Part shown: positions 51,251 through 59,643 of the stretch, piece after piece | How the letters are laid out: each line of letters starts with the position of its first letter | How positions within the stretch are numbered: position 1 is the first letter of the stretch | DNA from: Rasiella rasia | GTDB taxonomy: Bacteria; Bacteroidota; Bacteroidia; Flavobacteriales; Flavobacteriaceae | DNA: 64,000 nt | Direction: 5' to 3' | NCBI RefSeq assembly: GCF_011044175.1 | Contig: NZ_CP049057.1 | Coordinates: forward strand, 2,247,501 to 2,311,500 | Made by a program: the position numbers and the translations under genes | Notes under the pieces: model-generated | Told to the model about the DNA's origin: nothing | The model's input: the letters and a program-made list of their open reading frames with translations, nothing else | Database searches by the model: none

Positions 51251-52215
51251 TACCCAACTTTATCGCGCACACGTTTTAAAACATCGTTAGCGACGCTTTT
51301 GGCTTTCTTCGCTCCAACCGCCAATGCACTTTCTATTTCATCAAGATTAGACATATAGTGATTGTATCGTTCTCTCGGGGTCTCAAATTTTGCTAGAATA
51401 ACTTCAAATAGTGCTTGCTTAGCATGACCATAGCCATAATTTCCACCTTGGTAGTTCTGGCGCATTTCAGCTATTTGATTTTCTGAAGCTAATAAGCGAT
51501 ACAACGCAAAAACGTTACAGGTATCTGGATTTTTTGGCTCTTCCAGGGGGGTACTGTCTGTTTCAATTCCCATAACCTGTTTTCTAAGTTGCTTCTCTGG
51601 TAAAAAGATATTAATAATATTGTTTTTACTTTTACTCATCTTAGAACCATCTGTTCCTGGAATGAGCTTTGTTTTTTCCTGAATTTTCGCTTCTGGCATC
51701 ACAAATGTATTTTCATAATACGTATGAAAACGAGAAGCCACGTCACGAGTCATTTCTAAATGTTGTAACTGATCTTTCCCCACTGGCACCACCTCTGCAT
51801 CGTATAATAAGATGTCTGCAGCCATTAACATAGGATAAGTAAAAAGCCCAGCATTTACATCTTCTAATCTATTGGCTTTATCCTTAAAACCATGCGCCAA
51901 CGTAAGGCGTTGATAAGGAAAAAAGCAGCTTAAATACCATGATAGCTCCGTGACTTGTGGGATATCGCTTTGGCGGTAAAACACAGTTTTGTTTATGTCT
52001 AAGCCAAATGCAAGCCATGTGGCAGCAGTACTGTAGGTGTTCTGCCTTAAAATGTTAGCATCTTTTATTTGAGTAAGTGAGTGCATATCTGCAATAAACA
52101 AATACGAATCATTTTGTGCCTTGTTCGATATCTCAATTGCGGGAACTATTGCACCTAGAATATTTCCTAGATGTGGTGTTCCTGTGCTTTGTAAGCCTGT
52201 AAGTATTCTCGCCAT
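51247..52215 (-). CDS. trpS: Tryptophan-tRNA ligase
   Basis: 322 residues, class I synthetase. The HIGH-type signature is 'TPHLGN' at 13-18, and 'KMSKS' lies at 192-196 preceded by 'LIPGTDGS'. 'PVGKDQLQHLEMTRDVA' is the conserved tRNA/ATP site block. It charges tRNA(Trp). Convergent with dprA and divergent from plsC; own promoter at 52267-52274. Confidence 0.96.
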   Translation of the reverse strand: MARILTGLQSTGTPHLGNILGAIVPAIEISNKAQNDSYLFIADMHSLTQIKDANILRQNTYSTAATWLAFGLDINKTVFYRQSDIPQVTELSWYLSCFFPYQRLTLAHGFKDKANRLEDVNAGLFTYPMLMAADILLYDAEVVPVGKDQLQHLEMTRDVASRFHTYYENTFVMPEAKIQEKTKLIPGTDGSKMSKSKNNIINIFLPEKQLRKQVMGIETDSTPLEEPKNPDTCNVFALYRLLASENQIAEMRQNYQGGNYGYGHAKQALFEVILAKFETPRERYNHYMSNLDEIESALAVGAKKAKSVANDVLKRVRDKVGY

Positions 52216-52266
52216 AGTAGGTGCCCGTACAAACGGTTATTTTTATTCGTTTTTCTAACTTTTGCA

Positions 52267-52274
52267 CAAAGGTA
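52267..52274 (-). promoter_or_regulatory. -7 promoter element TACCTTTG (minus strand) for trpS
   Basis: Minus strand TACCTTTG, exact consensus, 51 bases upstream of the trpS ATG. It is back to back with the plsC promoter. Confidence 0.6.
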
Positions 52275-52307
52275 CTTTTTTTACCCTTTTTGTATGGTAG
52301 TTATCCC

Positions 52308-52315
52308 TATTTTTG
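52308..52315 (+). promoter_or_regulatory. -7 promoter element TATTTTTG for plsC
   Basis: TATTTTTG, exact consensus, with a TTTG 15 bases upstream (52289-52292). It implies that translation cannot start at the in-frame GTG 52221 and favours TTG 52323. Confidence 0.5.
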
Positions 52316-52322
52316 GCACAGC

Positions 52323-53063
52323 TTGAAATTTATAAAAAATATAGCGCACGTTATCTACAGAATATGGTTCTACATATTGCTGGCAATTCCTATTGTTATA
52401 ATGTCGCCAATACTTATTATTAGTATTCTAAGAGAGCAGTGGTACCCTTTGTTTTTTAGGTTAGCACGAGTCTGGGCTACCATTATATTGCTAGGGATGG
52501 GATTTAAGCCCAAAATAAAGCGAGATGAGGTATATGTTAAGGGGCAGAGTTATATGTTGGTTGCTAACCATACCTCTATGAGCGACATCATGCTTATGTT
52601 GTATGTTTCTAGAAATCCATTTGTTTTTGTGGGAAAAAAAGAGCTCGCTAAAATTCCAGTCTTTGGGTTTTTCTACAAACGCACTTGTATCTTGGTAGAT
52701 AGAAAAAATCCGCGAAGTAGAAGAGACGTCTTTACCCGAGCCCAAGCCAAACTCAATCAAGGACTAAGTGTCTGTATTTTTCCTGAAGGAGGTGTGCCAG
52801 ACGACGAACGTGTTTTATTAGATACATTTAAGGATGGAGCATTTCGACTGGCTATAGAACATAAAATTCCTATAGCGCCCATGACCTTTCACGATAATAA
52901 GAAACGATTTTCCTATACCTTTTTAAGTGGAAGCCCAGGTAAGATGCGTGTTAAGGTACATAATACCATCCCTACAGCTACACTGGAAATGGAAGACAAA
53001 CGTATGCTAAATAGCAAAACAAGAGCTGTTATTCTAAATGAGCTTGAAAACCCCACTGTATAA
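52323..53063 (+). CDS. plsC: 1-acyl-sn-glycerol-3-phosphate acyltransferase
   Basis: 246 residues from TTG 52323, giving the family N-terminus 'KFIKNIAHVIYRIWFYILL'. The frame is open back to GTG 52221, but that would include a promoter element and an extra stretch unlike the family. The catalytic H-x4-D is 'NHTSMSD' with H83 and D88; 'GKKELAKIPVFGFFY' and 'IFPEGG' are the acceptor and charge-binding motifs. One N-terminal membrane anchor. It acylates lysophosphatidate to phosphatidate in phospholipid synthesis. Followed by a terminator. Confidence 0.88.
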   Translation: MKFIKNIAHVIYRIWFYILLAIPIVIMSPILIISILREQWYPLFFRLARVWATIILLGMGFKPKIKRDEVYVKGQSYMLVANHTSMSDIMLMLYVSRNPFVFVGKKELAKIPVFGFFYKRTCILVDRKNPRSRRDVFTRAQAKLNQGLSVCIFPEGGVPDDERVLLDTFKDGAFRLAIEHKIPIAPMTFHDNKKRFSYTFLSGSPGKMRVKVHNTIPTATLEMEDKRMLNSKTRAVILNELENPTV

Positions 53064-53065
53064 AA

Positions 53066-53098
53066 AAAACCGTCTCTATGGCGGGAGACGGTTTTCTT
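53066..53098 (+). terminator. Intrinsic terminator after plsC
   Basis: AAAACCGTCTC (53066-53076) pairs with GAGACGGTTTT (53085-53095) around eight bases, then TC and TT. Eleven perfect pairs directly after the plsC stop. Confidence 0.85.
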
Positions 53099-53178
53099 CA
53101 TTCTTTAGGACGGGTTTACACCGCACCAACTAAAAACTAACCTAAATCTACATAGTCAAAGTTTTTTTGACCGGCAGA

Positions 53179-54789
53179 CTAAAATTTAAAACTCAACCCG
53201 CTATACACACCCAAATAGTAGGGTTTAAAAGCTATACTCGAATCTGTATATGGATTGAGTTGATATTTGAACATCGGTTCAATATTAAACTTTAATTTTT
53301 TGCTCAGTTGGTAATTAAATCCGAGCCCGATGTTCGTGGTAAAACTTATAGAATTTAAATTATTAGCTTCACCTAAAACGGTTCTAAAATCGCCGTCGTT
53401 TACTACTAATTCATTGTTTCCTAAAAATAATGTACTCATACCCCCAATTATGTTCATGCCAAATCGGTTATCAAATAAGTCGTACTTTAATTCTAGAGGT
53501 ACTTCGTAATAGCTTAGTTGCTGACTTATTTCTGCGCTGCCTCCGGTAGATTTTGGGACTATGTTTCCAAAAGCACCCGCATCTGTGTTGGAAGGAATAC
53601 CGCCTTTATCAAAAACAGTTGTTACAGCACTTCTACCACCATAATCTACAGCTTCAATAGCAAATGCAACGGGCGCAGTAGCTACTTCAACATCACCTGT
53701 AGCATAACTTAAGTTCACATTATTTACACCAGATCTTATGGTTAATTTTTCAGAAATATCATAGGCAACTTGCACACCGTAACTCAAATTTACATCACCA
53801 TTCTGGCGGTTATCTGCAAACATTGGGTCTATAGACGATCCTTCAGAAAGCGAACCGTAGTACACAGGGCCAACAGTAGGCGCTACTGCCCACCGATTGG
53901 TAGGTCCTTCTTTTTTAAGTTTCGTTTCCTCGAGTTGCTTGTTCTCTTCAATAGCATCAAAAATCGATTTTTTGTTTTCTTCAGCTTCTGTCGTTGTTGC
54001 TACTTCAGTTTCGGTTGTAATAATTTCTTTAGCCTTGTTAATTTTATTTTCTTCGGAAATCGTCGTGTTTTCATTTTTGATATTTCCTGCAATTCCAACT
54101 TTTTCTGAAACTACCTTTGTGTTGTCCTTCACCAAAGGGTTTAGGGTAGTTTCAGAATTTTTATTTACCTTATTATTAGGATTTTTTGCAACTGCTACAG
54201 CTTCCTTTTTCGTGTTATAAATTGTTGAAGCCTTCTCTGATGGGGTTTTCCGAAGTTGTGTGTTAGAAGTTTTATTTTGAGTTGTAGTGTTGGTATTATT
54301 CGTTCTTTTGTTGGTGCCCGTCTCGGCAACTGCCTCTTTGCTTACAATACTATTGTTAATTTGTTTTTCTTCGGAAATAATCGAATTGTTCTTTGGGGTT
54401 GTAACATTAGTTTTACGTTCCGAAGTGGTAGTAGTTGTATTATTTTCTGAAGCCACCTGCGTTTCATTACTAATAACGGTTTTATCAACAATCGTTGAAC
54501 TATCGTCATTGGTAGTAGAATTAGTATTGGTTTTAGGAGAAACCTCTTCTGTTACAATTTCATTAGAAGGGGTTGTGGTAGTATCAAACAAAGAAAGACC
54601 TACGGTGAATAGCAAAGCAATTAACGCGGCAACGCCAGCTACACGCCACCAAATTGGAATTACGCGACGCTCTTTTTTCTTCTCTTTAAGTCGCGCTTCA
54701 ATACCATCCCAAACAGCAGGAGAAGGTGTAGCTTCAAAATTTTGAAACTGCGCTTTGAAGAGTTCGTCTATGTTTTTCTTTTCTTTCAT
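53179..54789 (-). CDS. Envelope-spanning protein: anti-sigma-like N-terminus, one membrane span, low-complexity linker, outer-membrane beta-barrel
   Basis: 536 residues. Residues 1-45 are cytoplasmic and charged ('IDELFKAQFQNFEATPSPAVWDGI'), as in proteins encoded beside Bacteroidota ECF sigma factors. A membrane span lies at about 47-67. Residues 70-300 are a repetitive Thr/Asn/Ser/Lys/Glu-rich linker. Residues about 303-536 alternate like a small outer-membrane beta-barrel (porin-family type: 'YGVQVAYDISEKLTIRSGVN', 'LPLELKYDLFDNRFGMNIIG'-like strands) and end in Phe. It lies 111 bases downstream of the ECF sigma gene and is probably its regulator or target. How one chain could sit in both membranes is unresolved. 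Confidence 0.75.
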   Translation of the reverse strand: MKEKKNIDELFKAQFQNFEATPSPAVWDGIEARLKEKKKERRVIPIWWRVAGVAALIALLFTVGLSLFDTTTTPSNEIVTEEVSPKTNTNSTTNDDSSTIVDKTVISNETQVASENNTTTTTSERKTNVTTPKNNSIISEEKQINNSIVSKEAVAETGTNKRTNNTNTTTQNKTSNTQLRKTPSEKASTIYNTKKEAVAVAKNPNNKVNKNSETTLNPLVKDNTKVVSEKVGIAGNIKNENTTISEENKINKAKEIITTETEVATTTEAEENKKSIFDAIEENKQLEETKLKKEGPTNRWAVAPTVGPVYYGSLSEGSSIDPMFADNRQNGDVNLSYGVQVAYDISEKLTIRSGVNNVNLSYATGDVEVATAPVAFAIEAVDYGGRSAVTTVFDKGGIPSNTDAGAFGNIVPKSTGGSAEISQQLSYYEVPLELKYDLFDNRFGMNIIGGMSTLFLGNNELVVNDGDFRTVLGEANNLNSISFTTNIGLGFNYQLSKKLKFNIEPMFKYQLNPYTDSSIAFKPYYLGVYSGLSFKF

Positions 54790-54900
54790 TATAAGTCTTC
54801 TAAGGGGGAATGACTTGTAATTTTGTTAATCAATCTAATTAATAACGGCTAATACCGCTCTTTATTTAATCTATATAACACGTTTTTAGTGCTTTACACA

Positions 54901-55437
54901 TTATTCTTCCGTTGTTCTATAGGCTTCAATTTTCGTTTTCAATATGCCTCTTGCTCTGGCTAGATTAGATTTAGACGTGCCATCGCTAATTCCTAACATT
55001 TCAGCTATCTCTTTATGCTGATACCCATCTAATACATACATAGAAAACACCAATCTGTACCTATCTGGTAATTCCTGAATGATTTTTAGTAAAAATGCCA
55101 ATGGCACTTCACTTTCTATCACTACATCTTCATCATCAGGTTGTTCTAAATTGGCTTCTTCTTTAATAGCATAGACTTTTTGTCTTCTATACTTCTGTAG
55201 CACGGTATTTACCGTAACACGCTTCATCCAACCTTCAAAAGAACCTTTGCCTTTAAACTGCCCAATTTTATCAAAAATGGTCATGAATGCATCTTGCAGA
55301 TTGTCTTCGGCCTCTGTATAATTTGGCGAATACCGCAAGCAGATGGAAAACATAACGCTGGAGTATTGTTTGTACAATTCACCCTGCGCGCTTACATCGT
55401 GCTGCTTACATTTTTGTATGAGCTCATCTAATGTCAA
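54901..55437 (-). CDS. RNA polymerase ECF-type sigma-70 factor
   Basis: 178 residues. Region 2 is 'RYSPNYTEAEDNLQDAFMTI' with 'FKGKGSFEGWMKRVTVNTVL' (-10 recognition and melting); region 4 is 'LPDRYRLVFSMYVLDGYQHK' and 'IAEMLGISDGTSKSNLARAR' (helix-turn-helix). Between them lies a short acidic linker. No extra C-terminal domain. The gene for a membrane protein with an anti-sigma-like N-terminus follows, so envelope signals probably control its activity. Target promoters are unknown. Confidence 0.94.
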   Translation of the reverse strand: MTLDELIQKCKQHDVSAQGELYKQYSSVMFSICLRYSPNYTEAEDNLQDAFMTIFDKIGQFKGKGSFEGWMKRVTVNTVLQKYRRQKVYAIKEEANLEQPDDEDVVIESEVPLAFLLKIIQELPDRYRLVFSMYVLDGYQHKEIAEMLGISDGTSKSNLARARGILKTKIEAYRTTEE

Positions 55438-55555
55438 ACGTAGTTGCCGTGGTTAGTTGGTTGTTTTACACTTAGTTGTGGCGACAAATCAGCTATTTGG
55501 GCTTCTACAATGCGTAGATACCCAATAACAGGTAGGGTTGCGTTATAAAAGTAAT

Positions 55556-56563
55556 TTATTCGTTTAACGCAGCAATAGAATCTTTTATTTTTAGTTCTAG
55601 CTCTTCCATTAACTCCGGATTGTCTAAAAGGAGCGTTTTTACAGCGTCGCGTCCTTGCCCTAGTTTTGTGTCATCGTAGCTAAACCAAGATCCAGCTTTT
55701 TTAATAATCTCGAAGTCTACTCCTAAATCTATTACCTCACCTACTTTCGAAATTCCTTTTCCGTACATAATGTCAAATTCTACGGTTTTAAAAGGAGGTG
55801 CCACCTTGTTTTTTACCACTTTTACGCGGGTTTTATTTCCTTGTACAGAACTGTTGCTGTCTTTAATTTGTGTAGAACGACGAATGTCTAAACGTACCGA
55901 ACAGTAAAATTTTAGGGCATTTCCACCAGTAGTGGTTTCCGGATTCCCAAACATCACCCCAATTTTTTCACGTAATTGGTTAATAAAGATCACCGTACAG
56001 TTAGTCTTGCTTATAGACCCTGTAAGTTTTCGCAAGGCCTGCGACATTAAACGCGCATGCAGTCCCATTTTGCTATCACCCATTTCACCTTCTATTTCAC
56101 TTTTAGGCGTTAGAGCTGCTACAGAGTCAATTACAATAATGTCTATGGCACCACTTCTAATTAGGTTGTCGGCAATCTCTAAGGCTTGTTCGCCATTATC
56201 AGGTTGCGAAATGATGAGATTTTCTATATCAACCCCTAAATTTTCTGCATAATATCTATCAAAAGCATGCTCGGCATCTATAAACGCGGCAATGCCACCT
56301 TGCTTTTGCGCTTCTGCAATGGCATGAAGCGTTAATGTGGTTTTACCAGAAGATTCTGGTCCGTAGATTTCAATCACTCGTCCTCTTGGATAGCCTCCTA
56401 CACCTAATGCTACATCAAGACCTAACGATCCTGTGGGTATTACTTCTACTTCTTGTACGGCGCTATCGCCCATTTTCATGACCGTTCCTTTTCCGTAGGT
56501 CTTGTCTAATTTGTCTAAGGTAAGTTTTAATGCCTTTAATTTTGCGTCTTTTTCGTTGCTCAT
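55556..56563 (-). CDS. recA: Recombinase RecA
   Basis: 335 residues. Walker A 'GPESSGKT' at 68-75, '[18 protein letters not shown]', Walker B '[11 protein letters not shown]', loop L1 '[20 protein letters not shown]' and L2 '[22 protein letters not shown]' region are all present. The C-terminal domain is short and acidic at the end. It performs strand exchange and SOS co-protease functions. Monocistronic with its own promoter. Confidence 0.97.
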   Translation of the reverse strand: MSNEKDAKLKALKLTLDKLDKTYGKGTVMKMGDSAVQEVEVIPTGSLGLDVALGVGGYPRGRVIEIYGPESSGKTTLTLHAIAEAQKQGGIAAFIDAEHAFDRYYAENLGVDIENLIISQPDNGEQALEIADNLIRSGAIDIIVIDSVAALTPKSEIEGEMGDSKMGLHARLMSQALRKLTGSISKTNCTVIFINQLREKIGVMFGNPETTTGGNALKFYCSVRLDIRRSTQIKDSNSSVQGNKTRVKVVKNKVAPPFKTVEFDIMYGKGISKVGEVIDLGVDFEIIKKAGSWFSYDDTKLGQGRDAVKTLLLDNPELMEELELKIKDSIAALNE

Positions 56564-56596
56564 GGGTTCTGTTAAATTAATAGAGGAGTCAAGAAG

Positions 56597-56627
56597 TAAA
56601 AATACTATTTCTTTAGGTTTACAGCAA
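56597..56627 (-). promoter_or_regulatory. Candidate recA promoter (TTG, 20 bases, TATTTTTA)
   Basis: On the minus strand TTG (56627-56625), a 20-base spacer and TATTTTTA (56604-56597; one mismatch to TAnnTTTG), 33 bases before the recA ATG. No LexA-type palindrome is evident. Confidence 0.45.
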
Positions 56628-56674
56628 CCTACACAACGGGAGATTAGGAGATTTTGTTAACAGTTTAAATTGAA

Positions 56675-56721
56675 CGTTAAAACAGAAGACCTTCCTCTTT
56701 TATATGAGACAGGAAGGCCTT
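56675..56721 (-). terminator. Probable terminator after the T9SS cargo pair
   Basis: On the minus strand AAGGCCTTCCT (56721-56711) pairs with AGGAAGGTCTT (56696-56686), eleven pairs including one G-T, then CTGTTTT. It lies 22 bases after the stop of the 56744 gene. Confidence 0.6.
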
Positions 56722-56743
56722 AATGGGGTTATTCCAGAAGTTA

Positions 56744-57460
56744 TTATTGCTTCACAAATTTATTGAAAAGTTGCATTCCAGTATCATTTGTAATTTTTAT
56801 AAAATACACTCCTGCTTTTAAACTTTGTACATCTATTGAGTTGTTGCCTTTTACTTCGGAAATAGAACGTTCTTGACTTCCTGATAGGTTGTAGATAGTT
56901 AGGTCTGTAACCTCTTGTTGCCCTACTTCTATATAGAGAACATCTGCCGTTGGGTTGGGATATACATGTACGTTAACTTGCTCGTTATCTGCCACCCCGA
57001 GCATTTCATTGCCATATAAAACACTATCGCCAAGACTATTGGTTAAAAGGAGCGACTTAGAGCCTCCTGAGGTGGTGACTTCGTATTCAATAATTTCGCC
57101 AAAAGGTTCAAAATCAACTGTGATAAAATATGCCAACAAGGTGGTAAAATCAAGATTAGCTTGTTCATTACAAGTTCCTTTTAGCTCAACGACGCTTTGA
57201 AGTTCAAAAGTGTCATCAACGGGATGATAAATTACTTCAGCACCATAGTTACTGCAGTATCCTGTGCCCATAGTATTTGGGTTCATAAAGAATTTGGTTT
57301 CATCAAAAGGGATTGGTTCTGAACTATTTGGCGGAAACGTTTCAACATTGTCTACGGTAATTTTATGAATATACCAAGTGGTATCAAATAGTGCTGGATC
57401 TTGGGCAACGGTAGTTAGTGTAGTGAATACACTGAGCACGAATAAAAGTATTGGTTTCAT
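56744..57460 (-). CDS. Secreted T9SS cargo protein of unknown function (paralogue of 57489 gene)
   Basis: 238 residues. Signal peptide (cleavage near 'TTVAQ', residue 19). The mature region 20-155 contains 'FDTTWYIHKITVDNVETFPP', a GYCSNYG cysteine motif, 'GTCNEQANLDF' and 'SLLLTNSLGDSVLY'. This recalls a lipocalin-like or META-domain beta-barrel. The C-terminal sorting domain (about 162-238) has 'VYPNPTADVLYIEV', 'YNLSGSQ' and 'GVYFIKITNDTGMQLFNKFV'. It is exported by the T9SS. Second gene of a leftward pair with a clear paralogue 28 bases upstream. Function unknown. Confidence 0.87.
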   Translation of the reverse strand: MKPILLFVLSVFTTLTTVAQDPALFDTTWYIHKITVDNVETFPPNSSEPIPFDETKFFMNPNTMGTGYCSNYGAEVIYHPVDDTFELQSVVELKGTCNEQANLDFTTLLAYFITVDFEPFGEIIEYEVTTSGGSKSLLLTNSLGDSVLYGNEMLGVADNEQVNVHVYPNPTADVLYIEVGQQEVTDLTIYNLSGSQERSISEVKGNNSIDVQSLKAGVYFIKITNDTGMQLFNKFVKQ

Positions 57461-57488
57461 AATATATTGGGGTTATTGTAGCAGTTGT

Positions 57489-58217
57489 TTAAACTTTAAC
57501 AAACTTGGCAATAAGTTGCTCGCCCGTATCACTTTCGGCTTTTATAAAATACACTCCAGCCTTTAGTGTCTCGGTATTTATTTTTGGATTGTTTTGCTGA
57601 AATCGTGTAGTGTAAACTTCTCTTCCGTGAATATCGAAAATATGAACAAACTTTAAAAGAACTGTAGATGTGAAGTTTAAATGGTTTTTAACGGGGTTGG
57701 GGAAAATATCAATACGATTTACAGTAACATTGTTAGTTGAAAGTAAATTGTCATCGAATAATACCTTATCGCCCTCTCCATTCGTGATTTCTAACTTTGT
57801 ATTTGTCGTTCCATTGTTTATGATTTCGTAAACAAAGGGGTTTTTTGCGGTTGTTTCGTTTTGATAGAAAATAGACAAAAATTGAGCATCGAAAGTTAGA
57901 CTTTCAGGTTCGGTGCAAGACCCAGAAATAATATCGGGATTGTTAGAAAGCACAAACGATAGATCGCTCCCACTACTGTATTGCACCGTCTGATTAAAAC
58001 CATTACAAAATCCTGTGCGAAGTGTAGGCGGACTTAAAAAAAACTCTGAAATTTCAAAGAGTAAATCTGGATCTCCACCTGTAGACGGAATAGAATATTC
58101 AACTCCGTCAATTGTTATGCTTTCAAGAAACCAACTGGACCCAGCCAAATTTGGGTCTTGAGCTAAGCTAACCACTGTAAACATAAAACAGGCAACAAGT
58201 GTGAAAATAGATTTCAT
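57489..58217 (-). CDS. Secreted T9SS cargo protein of unknown function (paralogue of 56744 gene)
   Basis: 242 residues from ATG 58217, where the signal peptide 'KSIFTLVACFMFTVVSLAQ' begins; an in-frame upstream ATG (58259) adds an unlikely 14-residue leader. The domain plan equals that of its neighbour: 'GSSWFLESITIDGVEY', 'GFCNGFNQTVQY', 'GSCTEPESLTFDAQFL' and 'KLEITNGEGDKVLFDD', then a sorting domain from about 168 with 'IFPNPVKNHLNFTS' and 'GVYFIKAESDTGEQLIAKFV'. Two conserved cysteines likely form a disulfide. Exported by the T9SS; function unknown. Confidence 0.87.
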   Translation of the reverse strand: MKSIFTLVACFMFTVVSLAQDPNLAGSSWFLESITIDGVEYSIPSTGGDPDLLFEISEFFLSPPTLRTGFCNGFNQTVQYSSGSDLSFVLSNNPDIISGSCTEPESLTFDAQFLSIFYQNETTAKNPFVYEIINNGTTNTKLEITNGEGDKVLFDDNLLSTNNVTVNRIDIFPNPVKNHLNFTSTVLLKFVHIFDIHGREVYTTRFQQNNPKINTETLKAGVYFIKAESDTGEQLIAKFVKV

Positions 58218-58276
58218 AATATCAATTTTTTTGAAAGGGGAGATACCTAAAACTAGCAATTTAAATTGACAACCCC

Positions 58277-58284
58277 TATCTTTG
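58277..58284 (+). promoter_or_regulatory. -7 promoter element TATCTTTG for trhO
   Basis: TATCTTTG, exact consensus, 40 bases before the trhO ATG. Confidence 0.6.
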
Positions 58285-58323
58285 CAGCGTTAAATAACCT
58301 TTTCACCCGTAAATTAGTATAGC

Positions 58324-59355
58324 ATGCAACTGTACAATAAAATGAGTGCGAAAGAAAGAGCCGCCATGCTCGAAGAAGCAGGCGAAGACAGATTAACTCT
58401 TTCTTTTTACCAATATGCCAACATTGGCAATCCAGAACTTTTTAGAAATCACCTATTTGTAGCTTGGGACGAGCTACAGGTGCTTGGGCGAATTTATGTT
58501 GCTAAGGAAGGCATTAACGCACAACTTTCTGTGCCCGCCAAGAACTTCGGAAATTTTAAAGAATTTATAGACGGCATCTATTTTCTTGAAAATGTACGTC
58601 TTAACATCGCCATCGAGCATGACCTAAAATCGTTTTTAAAGCTGAAAGTAAAGGTGCGACACAAAATCGTCGCCGATGGACTCAACGACAATTCCTTCGA
58701 TGTTACTAATAAGGGTATTCACGTAGATGCCGAAGGTTTTAATAAGCTATTAGAAGATCCGGATACCGTTTTGGTAGACATGCGCAACCATTACGAAAGT
58801 GAAATCGGGCATTTTAAAGGTGCCGTTACGCCAGACGTAGATACCTTTAGAGATAGTCTGGATATTATTGAAGAAGACCTAAAAGATCATAAAGAAGACA
58901 AAAAACTAGTCATGTATTGCACAGGTGGTATTCGCTGCGAAAAAGCCAGTGCCTACTACAAACACAAAGGGTTTAAAAATGTATTTCAACTAGAAGGTGG
59001 TATTATAGAATATGCCCGACAAGTAGAAAATAAAGGTCTGGAAAATAAGTTCTTAGGTAAAAATTTTGTGTTTGACCACAGGCGAGGCGAGCGAATTTCC
59101 GAAGATATTATTGCAAATTGCCACCAATGTGGCGAACCTTGCGATACGCATGTAAATTGTGCCAATGAAGCGTGTCATTTGCTATTTATACAATGTGAGA
59201 GCTGTCGCGAAACCATGCAAGAATGCTGCTCTACCGAGTGTCAGGAAATCATTCAATTGCCGTATGAGGAGCAGAAAAAACTGAGAAGTGGGCAACACAA
59301 TAGCAATAAAATATTCAAGAAAGGAAGAAGCGAGAAACTCAAATTTAAAAAATAA
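58324..59355 (+). CDS. trhO: tRNA uridine(34) hydroxylase TrhO (rhodanese-like)
   Basis: 343 residues. The N-terminal ferredoxin-like part has 'GRIYVAKEGINAQLSVP'; the rhodanese domain (about 132-235) carries the active loop 'CTGGIR' at 199-204 with Cys199 and 'CEKASAYYKHKGF'. The C-terminal tail (about 262-310) is Cys-rich ('CHQCGEPCD', 'CANEACH', 'CESCRETMQECC'), a feature also recalled for E. coli YceA. It makes 5-hydroxyuridine at the tRNA wobble position using prephenate-independent, oxygen-dependent chemistry. Single gene with its own promoter. Confidence 0.93.
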   Translation: MQLYNKMSAKERAAMLEEAGEDRLTLSFYQYANIGNPELFRNHLFVAWDELQVLGRIYVAKEGINAQLSVPAKNFGNFKEFIDGIYFLENVRLNIAIEHDLKSFLKLKVKVRHKIVADGLNDNSFDVTNKGIHVDAEGFNKLLEDPDTVLVDMRNHYESEIGHFKGAVTPDVDTFRDSLDIIEEDLKDHKEDKKLVMYCTGGIRCEKASAYYKHKGFKNVFQLEGGIIEYARQVENKGLENKFLGKNFVFDHRRGERISEDIIANCHQCGEPCDTHVNCANEACHLLFIQCESCRETMQECCSTECQEIIQLPYEEQKKLRSGQHNSNKIFKKGRSEKLKFKK

Positions 59356-59643
59356 CGGAAGACTTCTAGGTTCCATAAAAGTGACGTTCGGGTGGGGTTT
59401 GAGTTATTTCCTGTAAAAATCGCATATCGCAAATCGTACATCGTCAATATTATTGGTATCTTTACCTATTAAATTTTTGTTTAATTTTCGAGAGGATAAT
59501 ACACAGAAAGGCCATAAAAATGTCTGGTTGAGCGCCCGCCAGAATGGAAGAACATTTTATCGGGCTGGCAGTTGAAACCATGTTTCAAGCTACCATATTT
59601 TATCGATTGAAAGGCTTTTCTAACCTCCTTTATATATACTAAT
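59356..59643. other. 288-base intergenic region with short ATCG-type repeats
   Basis: No gene or exact TAnnTTTG element found. At 59418-59450 four short units (ATCGCAT, ATCGCAA, ATCGTAC, ATCGTCA) stand in a row, a microrepeat seen in many flavobacterial intergenic regions. TCTGG (59523-59527) can pair with CCAGA (59539-59543) and GCCCG (59534-59538) with CGGGC (59560 region), hinting at a folded leader for the ricT-like gene, but not convincingly. Confidence 0.4.

Noticed and set aside
53145-53175. GTCAAA/TTTGAC inverted repeat as terminator of the barrel gene
   Set aside because: Only six A/T-rich pairs with no following T run on the minus strand; too weak to call.
53770-54745. Several plus-strand open frames of 60-152 codons opposite the anti-sigma/barrel gene
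   Set aside because: They are created by the repetitive Thr/Asn/Lys linker of the real gene read backwards, giving Ser/Phe/Val-rich low complexity.
58324-59355. Cys-rich C-terminus of TrhO as a novel metal-binding domain
   Set aside because: The same cysteine pattern is recalled from E. coli YceA/TrhO, so it is an ordinary family feature.
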